Assembly: GCA_027010905.1 (NCBI GenBank)
Contig: JALVBA010000177.1
Span: forward strand, 1 to 26,443
Direction: 5' to 3'
Source of the DNA: Marinilabiliaceae bacterium
GTDB lineage: Bacteria > Bacteroidota > Bacteroidia > Bacteroidales > Marinilabiliaceae
DNA length: 26,443 bases
Shown here piece by piece: positions 17,371 through 24,797 of the stretch. The translations under genes and the position numbers were made by a program. The notes beneath the pieces are model-generated. The model saw only the letters and a list, made by a program, of their open reading frames with translations. It was not told the DNA's origin and searched no databases. The first letter of the stretch is position 1, and each line of letters opens with the position of its first letter.

Positions 17371-17542
17371 GGCCTCTTTCCACTGGTGCTTGGAGTGTGT
17401 TTGAAGATTTAGGGAGATTGAGAAGCTCCGAAGGTATGAGGAGATCAGCCAATCGAACTTAATCTTCAAATATACGGAAAGTGTTAGTGGAAATAAGCCT
17501 TGATTTTTTTTGTTACTTTTTTGCATCAAGGCAAAAAAGTAA
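17371..17542 (+). ncRNA. Candidate structured RNA, copy 2
   Basis: Second copy of the element at 24-197. GGC (17371-17373) pairs with GCC (17497-17499). Bases 17377-17391 pair with 17479-17493 over 15 bp, the same geometry as copy 1, but with different bases at five pairs, all still paired. The 87-nt core (17392-17478) is about 86% identical to copy 1. A T-run (17503-17511) follows, then a 12-bp hairpin, TTACTTTTTTGC with GCAAAAAAGTAA (17513-17524 and 17531-17542), whose loop is exactly ATCAAG. That loop complements CTTGAT (17499-17504), so a pseudoknot or an alternative GCCTTGAT/ATCAAGGC pairing is possible. It lies between the hut remnant and a glycosyltransferase. The family was not recognised. 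Confidence 0.62.
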
Positions 17543-17719
17543 GACAGAATTATTGTTCCAATATAATCAAGTTATAATTATTAATATCAATTAGTTCAAT
17601 AAAAAACAAAAGAATACTTGTTCAATCAATTAATAGTGAGTAGATTAGCAGCGTTAAAACATTAAATCATCACTAATTAGATGATAAAAACGGACTCAGC
17701 TATTAAAACTGACTGAAAA
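17543..17719 (+). other. AT-rich spacer upstream of glycosyltransferase
   Basis: Strongly AT-rich stretch with no ORF, no perfect -7 box and no convincing hairpin. It presumably carries the promoter of the gene at 17720. Confidence 0.35.
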
Positions 17720-18922
17720 ATGAAACTAATAAAAATTACAGGATATTATAAATTTGCTTTAAAACATTACTATGAGCAAAATCCACAAATAATAAACAAA
17801 ACATACAACGAACAATACAAACATTTGATGTCTTTTGGTTTGGGTTGGTCAAATTTTTATACAAAAGCACTAAACAAACTTGGCGTTGAGGCGTTTGAAA
17901 TTGTAAACAATGCTACTTTTTTGCAAAAAAAATGGTCAGAAGAAAACAATATAAATTTACAAGGGACTAAACTAATTATAGAACAATTAAAACAATATAA
18001 GCCCAATGTTGTTTGGTTTCAGGACAGCTTTCCGTATTCAGATGATTTTTTAAAAACCGTGAAAATAAAAATTCCGAGTATAAAGCTAATTATTGGTAAT
18101 TGCTGTTCCCCCTACTCTAGCGAAAACCTAAAAACTTTATCTATATTTGATTTTGTAACTACTTGCTCGCCTGTTTTTGTAGACAATTTTAATAAAAATG
18201 GAATCAAAAACATTCTTCTATATCATGCTTTTAACAAAAGTATTTTAAATCAAATAAAAACAGAAAACAAAACTGATGATGTAGTCTTTGTTGGAAGCAT
18301 AATACCACGAAAAGGTTTTCACTTGGAAAGAAAAAAGTTTATAGAAAGAATTGCCGCAAAAGATGATATAAATTTTAAATTTTACGGCGATTTGTACAAC
18401 ACTTCGTATGCAGAAATACTTAAATTACAAATGCTTTATGCTCTGAAAAAGACAATTATTTTTTCGGGAATAAAAATAAATTCTTCAAAATTAAAAAAAA
18501 TTGAGAGCTTGACAGAATTTACAAAGTATTATAAGTATTCAAAAGATTTGAAAAGAAAATATCAGGGAGCAAAATACGGTATAGACATGTACCAAGCACT
18601 CGCAAAATCGAAATTAACTTTTGATATTCAGGGCGAAATTGGTGGCGACTATGCAGCTACAATGCGTTTATTTGAAGCTACAGGAGTTGGAACAGTTTTA
18701 ATTGAAGAAAACAAAAAAAATATTCCTATTTTATTTGAACCCGATAAAGAAATTGTAACTTTTGATTCTTTTGACGAAGCAATGGAAAAAATAATTTTTC
18801 TTCTCGAAAACGAAAAAAAAGCAAACGAAATAGCCAAAGCCGGACAAATAAGAACATTAAAAGACCATACCTACGAAAACAGAGCACAAAAATTACTGGA
18901 AAAAATAAACCGTTTTCTGTAA
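17720..18922 (+). CDS. CgeB-like glycosyltransferase, probably acquired
   Basis: Protein of 400 aa with a GT-B layout. The N-terminal Rossmann-like half includes YKPNVVWFQDSFP and KLIIGNCCSPYSS. The C-terminal half begins VVFVGSIIPRKGFHLERKKF and ends with the GT1/CgeB-type donor-binding block MRLFEATGVGTVLIEENKKN, DKEIVTFDSFDEAMEKI, DHTYENRAQKLLEKI. It likely transfers a sugar to a surface glycan or protein; donor and acceptor are unknown. It has no membrane segment. Codon use is far more A-rich than the neighbours (long AAA/AAT runs), unlike wecB or dnaG. Together with its isolated place beside a decayed locus and a repeat element, this suggests horizontal transfer. It stands alone and converges on the PNPOx-like gene. 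Confidence 0.83.
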   Translation: MKLIKITGYYKFALKHYYEQNPQIINKTYNEQYKHLMSFGLGWSNFYTKALNKLGVEAFEIVNNATFLQKKWSEENNINLQGTKLIIEQLKQYKPNVVWFQDSFPYSDDFLKTVKIKIPSIKLIIGNCCSPYSSENLKTLSIFDFVTTCSPVFVDNFNKNGIKNILLYHAFNKSILNQIKTENKTDDVVFVGSIIPRKGFHLERKKFIERIAAKDDINFKFYGDLYNTSYAEILKLQMLYALKKTIIFSGIKINSSKLKKIESLTEFTKYYKYSKDLKRKYQGAKYGIDMYQALAKSKLTFDIQGEIGGDYAATMRLFEATGVGTVLIEENKKNIPILFEPDKEIVTFDSFDEAMEKIIFLLENEKKANEIAKAGQIRTLKDHTYENRAQKLLEKINRFL

Positions 18923-18991
18923 AACAAAACACATATTTTGCAAATGAATTGCATATTTTACAACTTGTTTTTTTTGAATGTTGGGGTGTCC

Positions 18992-19510
18992 CTACTTTTC
19001 CTCCATTATAAACTCAATATCAGGGTCAGAGTCTTTATACTTATTGGCCGGAGCCCCAAATTCACGGCAAGTCATAGTTTCAGTCTTTACTCTCCACACT
19101 TTAACATTCCTAACAGCCGGCTTGCTATATTTGAAATCATCAGCAGAGTAGTTCTCCATTAAAATATCCAACATCTCAATTTTGCCTGCATCATCCTCAA
19201 CAAACTCTACCTCACCTGTAATAATAACACTTGTTGACCGCATGCGGTAACTGCAAGCAACTTGTTTATGCTGATAAACAAGGTCACTGTCGGTAGAGAA
19301 GGTGATACAGACATTTTTATTACTGTTCAGAATATCTATTTTTCTGCCATCGGGAGCCGAGTGCAGGTAAACTGTACGGTCGCTGTATCCAAAATTCATT
19401 GGTAACACGTAGGGACTACCATCCCGGTCAACCATACCAACAAAGCAGACATCGCAGCTCTTAATTACAGACTCTATAAATTCTATATTTGAATGGGAAA
19501 CTGTTCTCAT
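18992..19510 (-). CDS. Pyridoxamine 5'-phosphate oxidase family (flavin-binding) protein
   Basis: Soluble split-barrel protein of 172 aa. It has the core pattern of the PNPOx-like/flavin-nucleotide-binding family: an N-terminal helix, then CDVCFVGMVDRDGSPYVLPMNFGY, TVYLHSAPDGRKIDILNSNKNVCITF and the long strand STSVIITGEVEFVED. Family members bind FMN (or related flavins, sometimes heme) and include nitroreductase-like and NimA-type proteins; the true substrate cannot be read from sequence. It is short for a genuine PdxH and lacks its C-terminal block. It is transcribed in the same direction as dnaG, which ends 61 bases upstream, so it may have its own promoter or share the transcript. Confidence 0.85.
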   Translation of the reverse strand: MRTVSHSNIEFIESVIKSCDVCFVGMVDRDGSPYVLPMNFGYSDRTVYLHSAPDGRKIDILNSNKNVCITFSTDSDLVYQHKQVACSYRMRSTSVIITGEVEFVEDDAGKIEMLDILMENYSADDFKYSKPAVRNVKVWRVKTETMTCREFGAPANKYKDSDPDIEFIMEEK

Positions 19511-19571
19511 AATCGATATTAAAGTTTAGGTTTTATAATTACACGTAGGTTCCCAGAAGTGTCCCTCCCAA

Positions 19572-21530
19572 TTAACCTAAAATCCTTTCAAGATTCTTTG
19601 ATAATATACCTTTAATTATATTATGTTTATTCAACTCCTTCAATATCTCTATAACCTTCTCAGGATTGCTTGAAAGTTCAAAATCTTTAAGTTTCAACTG
19701 CAATTTTGCTATTTTTTCTTTTGTTTTTTCCAACCTTAGTTCTGTGACAACCTTAGGAACATGATCTATCAGCAGGCTCAGCTCATCGGTAACACTTCCG
19801 AACTTTTCATGCATCTTACTTAGCTCGTACTCCCTACCAATAACATCAGATGCCAATTGGCTCATCTCAATATCCTGATTGTTCACAAAAAACTTCAGTG
19901 CCGAAAAGTTTTCGCCAATTGTAGCATTCTCGTACAGCTCAAAAGCCTTTCTGTAGAGTGGGTTATCGCTTGTGATATTGTCGATCTTTAGTTCACGGAT
20001 AATGTAGTCTCCAACATTTGTTACTATCTCTTTGTTATCTTCGCTTGTTTCACTAAACAGAACAACGTCCCCAAATCTTATAAGGTAACGAAGAACCTGA
20101 CGCTCGCAGTTGTCCAAGGCACTTTGCTCTATCCTTTTTTGAGTTGCTACAGAGTTTGACGACCGGGCCTTTGCGGCAGCAGCACGCTCCCTGTCGGCCT
20201 GTACTTGCTGAGCACTACTCCTCTTCTGCTTTATTTTCGATATCTCGCTAAACAATACAGGCTCTTCAATTTCAAGAAGCACACTGCACTCCTTAACATA
20301 TACCGACCGGGTAATGGCATCAGGGATAATTGCAATTGTTCTCACAATATCCTGAATTAATGTTGCTCTTTTTATGGGGTCGCCTTTAGCATCCTCAAGG
20401 AGCAGTTTGGTTTTAAACTTTATAAAATCCGACTCATTTGTTTTGATGTACTCTTTAAGCTGGTCAGAGGTCATTTTTTTTGAGAAAGAATCAGGATCTT
20501 CACCATCAGGAAGAAGCAGTGTTTTTACATTTAACCCTTCGGCAAGAATCAGGTCTATACCTCGTAGCGATGCTTTTATCCCGGCTGAATCACCATCGTA
20601 AATTACTGTCACATTCTTGGTAAAGCGGGATATTAGTTTAATCTGATCCTGCGTAAGGGCTGTTCCTGATGAAGCAACAACATTGTTAATGCCGGTTTGA
20701 TGGAACGACATTACATCGGTATAACCCTCAACAAGGTAGCACTTGTCCTGTTTTGATATCTCCTGTTTGGCCTGAAAAATTCCGTATAGAACACGACTTT
20801 TATGGTATATTTCCGATTCAGGAGAGTTCTGATATTTGGCCACTTTCTTGGTGTCAGTTTTCAATATTCGTCCGCCAAAACCAATCACCTTACCTGCCAG
20901 ACTGTGAATAGGAAACATTACCCTACCTCTGAATCTATCAGCTTTATAGTTATCGCCAACATACATCAATCCTGTTTTCTCGAGATACTCCCACTTATAC
21001 CCTCTTTTCTTTGCTTCGACAATTAGAGCATCACGCTTCTCCGGTGAGTAGCCCAGTTGGAATTTAGCAATGATATCATCCCTGAACCCCCGCTGACGAA
21101 GATAGCCCAACCCTACCGATTTCCCTTCGTCACTATTATTAAGCATCTCAGAGAAAAAAGCAGCAGCAAAATCAGTAACAACCATCATGCTCTCCCGTTC
21201 GCTACGCTGCTTCAACATTTCAGGCGTTACCTCCTCCTCTTCGATATGGATATGGAATTTAGCTCCCAGATATTTGATTGCTTCAACAAACGACTGCTGC
21301 TCATGCTCCATCAGAAAATGGATAGCATTACCACCCTTGCCACAACCGAAACATTTAAAAATTCCTTTGTGGGGAGATACCGTGAAGGAGGGAGTCTTCT
21401 CATCGTGAAAAGGGCATCTGCCGAGATAGTTCACACCTCTTCTTTTCAGCTGAACAAATTCGGAGACAACATCCACAATCTGGCTGTTGGCTGTCTCCAT
21501 TATCTGCTCTACTGTTCCCTGATCTATCAT
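19572..21530 (-). CDS. dnaG: DNA primase
   Basis: Replicative primase of 652 aa that lays RNA primers at the fork with the DnaB helicase. The CHC2 zinc finger is complete: Cys39, His42, Cys60 and Cys63 in CPFHDEKTPSF and FKCFGCGKGG. The catalytic core follows (GFGGRILKTD, FGGR region), with the TOPRIM motifs CYLVEGYTDVMS, SSGTALTQDQ and VTVIYDGDSAG. The C-terminal ~200 residues form the helicase-interaction region. I chose 21530 (MIDQGTVEQI) because this is the usual family start, it aligns the zinc finger with other primases, and a -7 box lies 32 bases upstream. The longer frame from 21584 would add 18 odd residues over that promoter. Confidence 0.96.
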   Translation of the reverse strand: MIDQGTVEQIMETANSQIVDVVSEFVQLKRRGVNYLGRCPFHDEKTPSFTVSPHKGIFKCFGCGKGGNAIHFLMEHEQQSFVEAIKYLGAKFHIHIEEEEVTPEMLKQRSERESMMVVTDFAAAFFSEMLNNSDEGKSVGLGYLRQRGFRDDIIAKFQLGYSPEKRDALIVEAKKRGYKWEYLEKTGLMYVGDNYKADRFRGRVMFPIHSLAGKVIGFGGRILKTDTKKVAKYQNSPESEIYHKSRVLYGIFQAKQEISKQDKCYLVEGYTDVMSFHQTGINNVVASSGTALTQDQIKLISRFTKNVTVIYDGDSAGIKASLRGIDLILAEGLNVKTLLLPDGEDPDSFSKKMTSDQLKEYIKTNESDFIKFKTKLLLEDAKGDPIKRATLIQDIVRTIAIIPDAITRSVYVKECSVLLEIEEPVLFSEISKIKQKRSSAQQVQADRERAAAAKARSSNSVATQKRIEQSALDNCERQVLRYLIRFGDVVLFSETSEDNKEIVTNVGDYIIRELKIDNITSDNPLYRKAFELYENATIGENFSALKFFVNNQDIEMSQLASDVIGREYELSKMHEKFGSVTDELSLLIDHVPKVVTELRLEKTKEKIAKLQLKLKDFELSSNPEKVIEILKELNKHNIIKGILSKNLERILG

Positions 21531-21561
21531 GATTATTAAAAAAGATGTAACCAAATAAGTA

Positions 21562-21569
21562 CAAAGATA
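21562..21569 (-). promoter_or_regulatory. -7 box of the dnaG promoter
   Basis: Minus-strand TATCTTTG matches the Bacteroidota -7 consensus TAnnTTTG. It lies 32 bases upstream of the chosen dnaG start, which supports that start. No good -33 TTTG is visible at the canonical distance. Confidence 0.6.
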
Positions 21570-21631
21570 GGTTGATTTACTCAATCGATGTAATAGCTAA
21601 TTGATATAATTTTTAAATGTTGATAACTTGT

Positions 21632-22369
21632 TTACTGACTATTTTTTGTAATCAGTGCCGCCACAACAGCAGCTCTCAACCCACCATCAATATTTACTAC
21701 AGTAAGGTTTGGTGCGCAAGATGCAAGCATGGATGTGAGGGCTGCCTCTTTAGCTCGGAAACCGTATCCCACTGAGGTTGGAACACCAATAACAGGCAGC
21801 GGCACCAAAGAAGCTACAAAAGGAGCTAACGCACCCTCCATTCCGGCAACCACAATAACGGCCTTCACATTTTTATCCATACCACTTTTTAAGGCTTCAA
21901 GCACGCGGGTTGGATGAGAAATTCCTCTATCCTCATAAACAATTGGATTAACTCCAACAGCCTTAAGTATCAGTTCACACTCGTAGGTTACCGGATGGTC
22001 GGCAGCACCTGCGCTTATGACGAGTGCATTACCTTTGGGCTCGGGTAGTTCACCTACAATTACAGCATTTACCGACCATAATACCGGATAGCTATCTCTG
22101 AAATACCCATCAATCTCTTTGTAAAACGGGCTTCTTGAGACAACTACTCTGGGGTGTTTCTCCAGCACTTTTTGCGTTACCTCTATGGTCTGTTCAAGGG
22201 TTTTGAATTCACCATAAATAATCTCTGGGATATTGGTTCGCATACCGCGATTAATATCCAGTATGTATCTGTTTGCAGTCTCCATCCAATCTAACGAAAA
22301 GTGTTTTTGTGCTTCACTTCTAGATATCTCGTCATTCTTTATTTTATCGTACAGCTCGTCAAAAGTCAT
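21632..22369 (-). CDS. larB: Nickel pincer cofactor biosynthesis protein LarB
   Basis: Protein of 245 aa with an N-terminal helical segment and a C-terminal PurE-like domain. LarB carboxylates and hydrolyses nicotinic acid adenine dinucleotide, the first step of the nickel-pincer nucleotide used by lactate racemase-type enzymes. Family blocks are clear: ISAGAADHPVTYECELILKA, YEDRGISHPTR, VVAGMEGALAPFVASL, VIGVPTSVGYG and APNLTVVNIDGG. The length is typical. It follows larE by 39 bases in the same operon. Two other usual partners, larC (nickel insertion) and larA (the enzyme), are not in this window. Confidence 0.93.
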   Translation of the reverse strand: MTFDELYDKIKNDEISRSEAQKHFSLDWMETANRYILDINRGMRTNIPEIIYGEFKTLEQTIEVTQKVLEKHPRVVVSRSPFYKEIDGYFRDSYPVLWSVNAVIVGELPEPKGNALVISAGAADHPVTYECELILKAVGVNPIVYEDRGISHPTRVLEALKSGMDKNVKAVIVVAGMEGALAPFVASLVPLPVIGVPTSVGYGFRAKEAALTSMLASCAPNLTVVNIDGGLRAAVVAALITKNSQ

Positions 22370-22408
22370 AATAGCATATTTTCTTTTGTAATGGGTGTTT
22401 ATCCTGCT

Positions 22409-23230
22409 CTACCTTCTTTTTTCGGAAGGGGTGGAGGAGTTCTTTAGTCTATTGTCATAAGTATTTGGTCTCGAAGATAGAACATCTATTGTTACAAACA
22501 AACTCACTGGGTTACCAAAATCAAAAAGCTTCTGCCTTGCATCTTCGTCAGCCAAAAGAGAGTAGCTCTCCGGTTTGGTCAACTCTACTCTGATGTGGTC
22601 TTCATCGTCAATTCTGCATCTCACATCGAAGTCCATTGTCTTTTCAATAATAAATCTTTCAATACTTCGCAATGCCTGTAACCTATTCGGAGTAACCTCT
22701 ATTCCATAGTTAATTCTGGTAGCAAGACAACTCTCTAAACCTGCCAGGAGGGGATCCGCCCCAAAGCCCAATGCTATCTCAACTGCTTCAACGGAAGTAA
22801 TTCCCAAATCGTCGAGAGGCGATTTAACTCCAAAGGCTCTCAATGCCCTTTTCCCCGGTCTGTACCCACCAACATCACTCGCATTTGTTCCGTCAAACAC
22901 CGGCTTGTCTTCTTTTGGCACAGTATCAAGTATCTGGTTTTTACAGTGGAAGCACCTTAAGTTACTGTTGCTTTTTACTTCACTATTGGGAACAACATCG
23001 TTAATTATTAAAATGTCGGAGCCTAAGTTTTGTGCCTGTTTTTTTATATCTGAGTCCGAAGCACGATTGAAATATTGGTTGTCAGCCCATATAGGCACAA
23101 TATTACTTCCTGCTGCAACTGCTGCACCCAAAACGGCACAGCTATCCATGCCTGCTGAAAAGAGCAAGTAACCTTCAGGATATTGCTTGAAATATTCTAT
23201 TAATTGTTCTCTTTTATCGTTTATATCCAT
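22409..23230 (-). CDS. larE: LarE-type sulfur transferase (nickel pincer cofactor)
   Basis: PP-loop ATPase of 273 aa that inserts sulfur into the pyridinium dicarboxylate made by LarB. The PP-loop reads SAGMDS at residues 25-30, with Ala in place of the usual Gly of SGGxDS. A CxxC pair sits at Cys93/Cys96 (RCFHCK), and the conserved Cys168 lies in ESCLATRINYG, the position of the sulfur-donating Cys in the sacrificial type. The presence of all three cysteines matches LarE proteins reported to carry a [4Fe-4S] cluster, so this one may act catalytically and not by sacrificing its own Cys. It is first in the larE-larB operon. Confidence 0.92.
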   Translation of the reverse strand: MDINDKREQLIEYFKQYPEGYLLFSAGMDSCAVLGAAVAAGSNIVPIWADNQYFNRASDSDIKKQAQNLGSDILIINDVVPNSEVKSNSNLRCFHCKNQILDTVPKEDKPVFDGTNASDVGGYRPGKRALRAFGVKSPLDDLGITSVEAVEIALGFGADPLLAGLESCLATRINYGIEVTPNRLQALRSIERFIIEKTMDFDVRCRIDDEDHIRVELTKPESYSLLADEDARQKLFDFGNPVSLFVTIDVLSSRPNTYDNRLKNSSTPSEKRR

Positions 23231-23255
23231 AGTTGCTAATATATATCTTAAAAAA

Positions 23256-23263
23256 CAAAGATA
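23256..23263 (-). promoter_or_regulatory. -7 box of the larE-larB promoter
   Basis: Minus-strand TATCTTTG, a perfect TAnnTTTG match, lies 25 bases upstream of the larE start. No clear -33 element was found. It implies that larE-larB is transcribed separately from the ATPase gene upstream. Confidence 0.55.
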
Positions 23264-23305
23264 GGAGTTTAATGTTTTAAGAAAAATAACAGGTTCGTGT
23301 ATGTA

Positions 23306-24412
23306 TCAGGCTCGTTCCAACCATTTCGACAAAAACAGATCGTACACTTTATATTCGCCATCTTCATTGTATACCATCTCTTTTTCGAGCAGGGATTTTA
23401 AAGCTTTGTTGATAGAGCTTTGCTGAAAGAAGTTGTGTCTCTTCATGAATTCTCCTGAGTTTGGTTTTTTAACTCCGCCCTCTTTTGCAATTGCTTTGAG
23501 TAGTTTATACTGAAATTTTGTGAGTATATTCCTATAGCCAAAATAGATATATTCCCTTTCTGCCAGTATCTCCATGAACACTTTATGTGTCATCTTTTGG
23601 TCTATTTTTCCGGCTCTGCTCTCAAAAAGGCGATTGAAAAAGTACTGGACATAGAAAGTATAAACGTCCAAATTCTCAACATACTCTGAAATCAGGGATT
23701 TGTCAATGCTCTTTTTATGCAATTTAAAGTGGTGATGAATAAAGTTTACATAGGTATCTCTATCCAGCCTAGTAAAATTTATCTGGTCTGAGCTTTGGTA
23801 AAATGGTCTTCCGTAATCATTAAACATTGACGTAAGAATGTGTTTACTGCTACCCGAAAATATAAACCGGTCTTTGTGCTGACCTTGAATAAATGTTCTT
23901 AATGTTGCTTCGACATTTTTTTCAGGATAATTTACAATTTGCTGAAATTCGTCAAATGCTATGTAGTACTTCTCCTTTTGCTCCGCCAGAAACTCAAATA
24001 TTTTATTCATTGACTGTTCAGTTGCACTACTGTCATCGGAGTAGTCGAATACAACTTCAGGTGAGCCGGTCATATCATCAAAAATAATTTTCCCTCTTAT
24101 TCCCGAGATAAGTTTTGATAGTTTTTTCATGAAATTATGCCTCTCTGTTTTCACTAACACATCAGCAAATGCTTTAATAAAGTCGTTCATATCCTCTGTT
24201 TTGAGGATATCAACATATATTAATTTTAAATTTTTTCGTGATTTTAGTCGATAAAAAACATTTTTAATTAATCCTGTTTTACCCATTCTGCGTATCGAGG
24301 TTAGGGTTACATTTCTGCCGTTATCTAAAGCTGAGATTATCTTTTGCGTCTCTTTTGTCCTGTCGCAAAAGAATTCCGATGATATATAATCTGTGATTTG
24401 AAATGGATTCAT
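23306..24412 (-). CDS. Archaeal-type (STAND-like) ATPase with C-terminal winged helix
   Basis: P-loop ATPase of about 368 aa. The P-loop is SIRRMGKTG, with Ser in place of the first Gly, a common form in this family (xxRRxGKT). Walker B is YYIAFDEFQQI, and a sensor-like FSGSSKHILTSMF follows. The region after about residue 300 (FQYKLLKAIAKEGG, SSINKALKSLLEKEMVY, YKVYDLFLSKWLE) is a winged helix ending in the family's typical FxxWL-type tail. Such ATPases occur across archaea and Bacteroidota; many are encoded alone, and their role is unclear. The start at 24412 (MNPFQITDY) fits the family; an in-frame ATG at 24430 adds six residues. The gene stands alone, with a promoter and a putative operator upstream. 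Confidence 0.87.
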   Translation of the reverse strand: MNPFQITDYISSEFFCDRTKETQKIISALDNGRNVTLTSIRRMGKTGLIKNVFYRLKSRKNLKLIYVDILKTEDMNDFIKAFADVLVKTERHNFMKKLSKLISGIRGKIIFDDMTGSPEVVFDYSDDSSATEQSMNKIFEFLAEQKEKYYIAFDEFQQIVNYPEKNVEATLRTFIQGQHKDRFIFSGSSKHILTSMFNDYGRPFYQSSDQINFTRLDRDTYVNFIHHHFKLHKKSIDKSLISEYVENLDVYTFYVQYFFNRLFESRAGKIDQKMTHKVFMEILAEREYIYFGYRNILTKFQYKLLKAIAKEGGVKKPNSGEFMKRHNFFQQSSINKALKSLLEKEMVYNEDGEYKVYDLFLSKWLERA

Positions 24413-24450
24413 GACTTTTGCTTCTTGCACTTTTTATGCTGCACTAAAAG

Positions 24451-24471
24451 TACTGTTCTTAAAGTACAGTA
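24451..24471. promoter_or_regulatory. Possible operator inverted repeat at the ATPase promoter
   Basis: TACTGT (24451-24456) and ACAGTA (24466-24471) are exact reverse complements around a 9-base centre. An overlapping GTACT/AGTAC pair (24450-24454 and 24463-24467) is also present. The repeat lies between the -7 box and the start codon, where a bound repressor would block transcription. It could also be chance in AT-rich DNA. Confidence 0.35.
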
Positions 24472-24500
24472 AAGATAGTGCATTTTTTTGGTTTGCACAA
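24470..24500 (-). promoter_or_regulatory. Promoter of the ATPase gene
   Basis: On the minus strand TTG (24500-24498) and TATCTTTA (24477-24470) are 20 bases apart, one base off the TAnnTTTG consensus with canonical spacing. The leader would be about 50 bases. Confidence 0.5.
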
Positions 24501-24510
24501 TAGCTGAATG

Positions 24511-24652
24511 CTATTTTGCCAGAATAGTGCTTCTGAGAAGCCTCGTGAGGGACGAGATATTAGGAAGCACAGCCACTGATTCCATCACATTTGATGCCCG
24601 GTTAATTGCTTTTGTTTTACCCCAACCCTAAAGGGAGCAAAAGTAATTAACC
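24511..24652. repeat. Cluster of intergenic hairpins
   Basis: This gene-free stretch holds several nested inverted repeats. CTATT/AATAG lies at 24511-24526. GTGCTTC (24527-24533) pairs with GAAGCAC (24564-24570), enclosing CTCGT (24542-24546) and ACGAG (24552-24556). GGTTAATTGCTTTTG (24600-24614) pairs with CAAAAGTAATTAACC (24638-24652), 15 bp with one G-T position. The enclosed CCCTAAAGGG segment recalls the palindrome inside the yitT 5' end. It may be an intergenic repeat element or a small RNA. I see no ORF in 24431-24797. Confidence 0.5.
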
Positions 24653-24758
24653 TGTGTAACAAAATAATAATTGATAACATAAAGGGGGTGAGGTAAGCGT
24701 AGGCAATAAGGAAGTTTTATTAGAATCTCTGATTAGGCAAAAAAGTTTATATTTCTTT

Positions 24759-24766
24759 TACCTTTG
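24759..24766 (+). promoter_or_regulatory. -7 box of the LytTR gene
   Basis: TACCTTTG matches TAnnTTTG and lies 31 bases upstream of the start at 24798. No convincing -33 TTTG is present at the usual spacing. Confidence 0.5.
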
Positions 24767-24797
24767 CAGTATTGCAAGCACACTAAGGCAAGTTATT

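Noticed and set aside
17503..17511. T-run after the RNA core as proof of an intrinsic terminator
   Set aside because: The paired GCC ends four bases before the T-run and the adjoining helix is weak at its foot, so termination is possible but not shown.
18938..19162. Small plus-strand ORF of 74 aa
   Set aside because: It lies antisense to the PNPOx-like gene and has no protein-like features of its own.
21632..22369. PurE (AIR carboxylase) of purine synthesis
   Set aside because: The extra N-terminal segment, the GVPTSVGYG block and the adjacent larE identify LarB.
24431..24797. CRISPR-like or tandem-repeat array
   Set aside because: The repeats are inverted pairs of different sequence, with no regular spacing.
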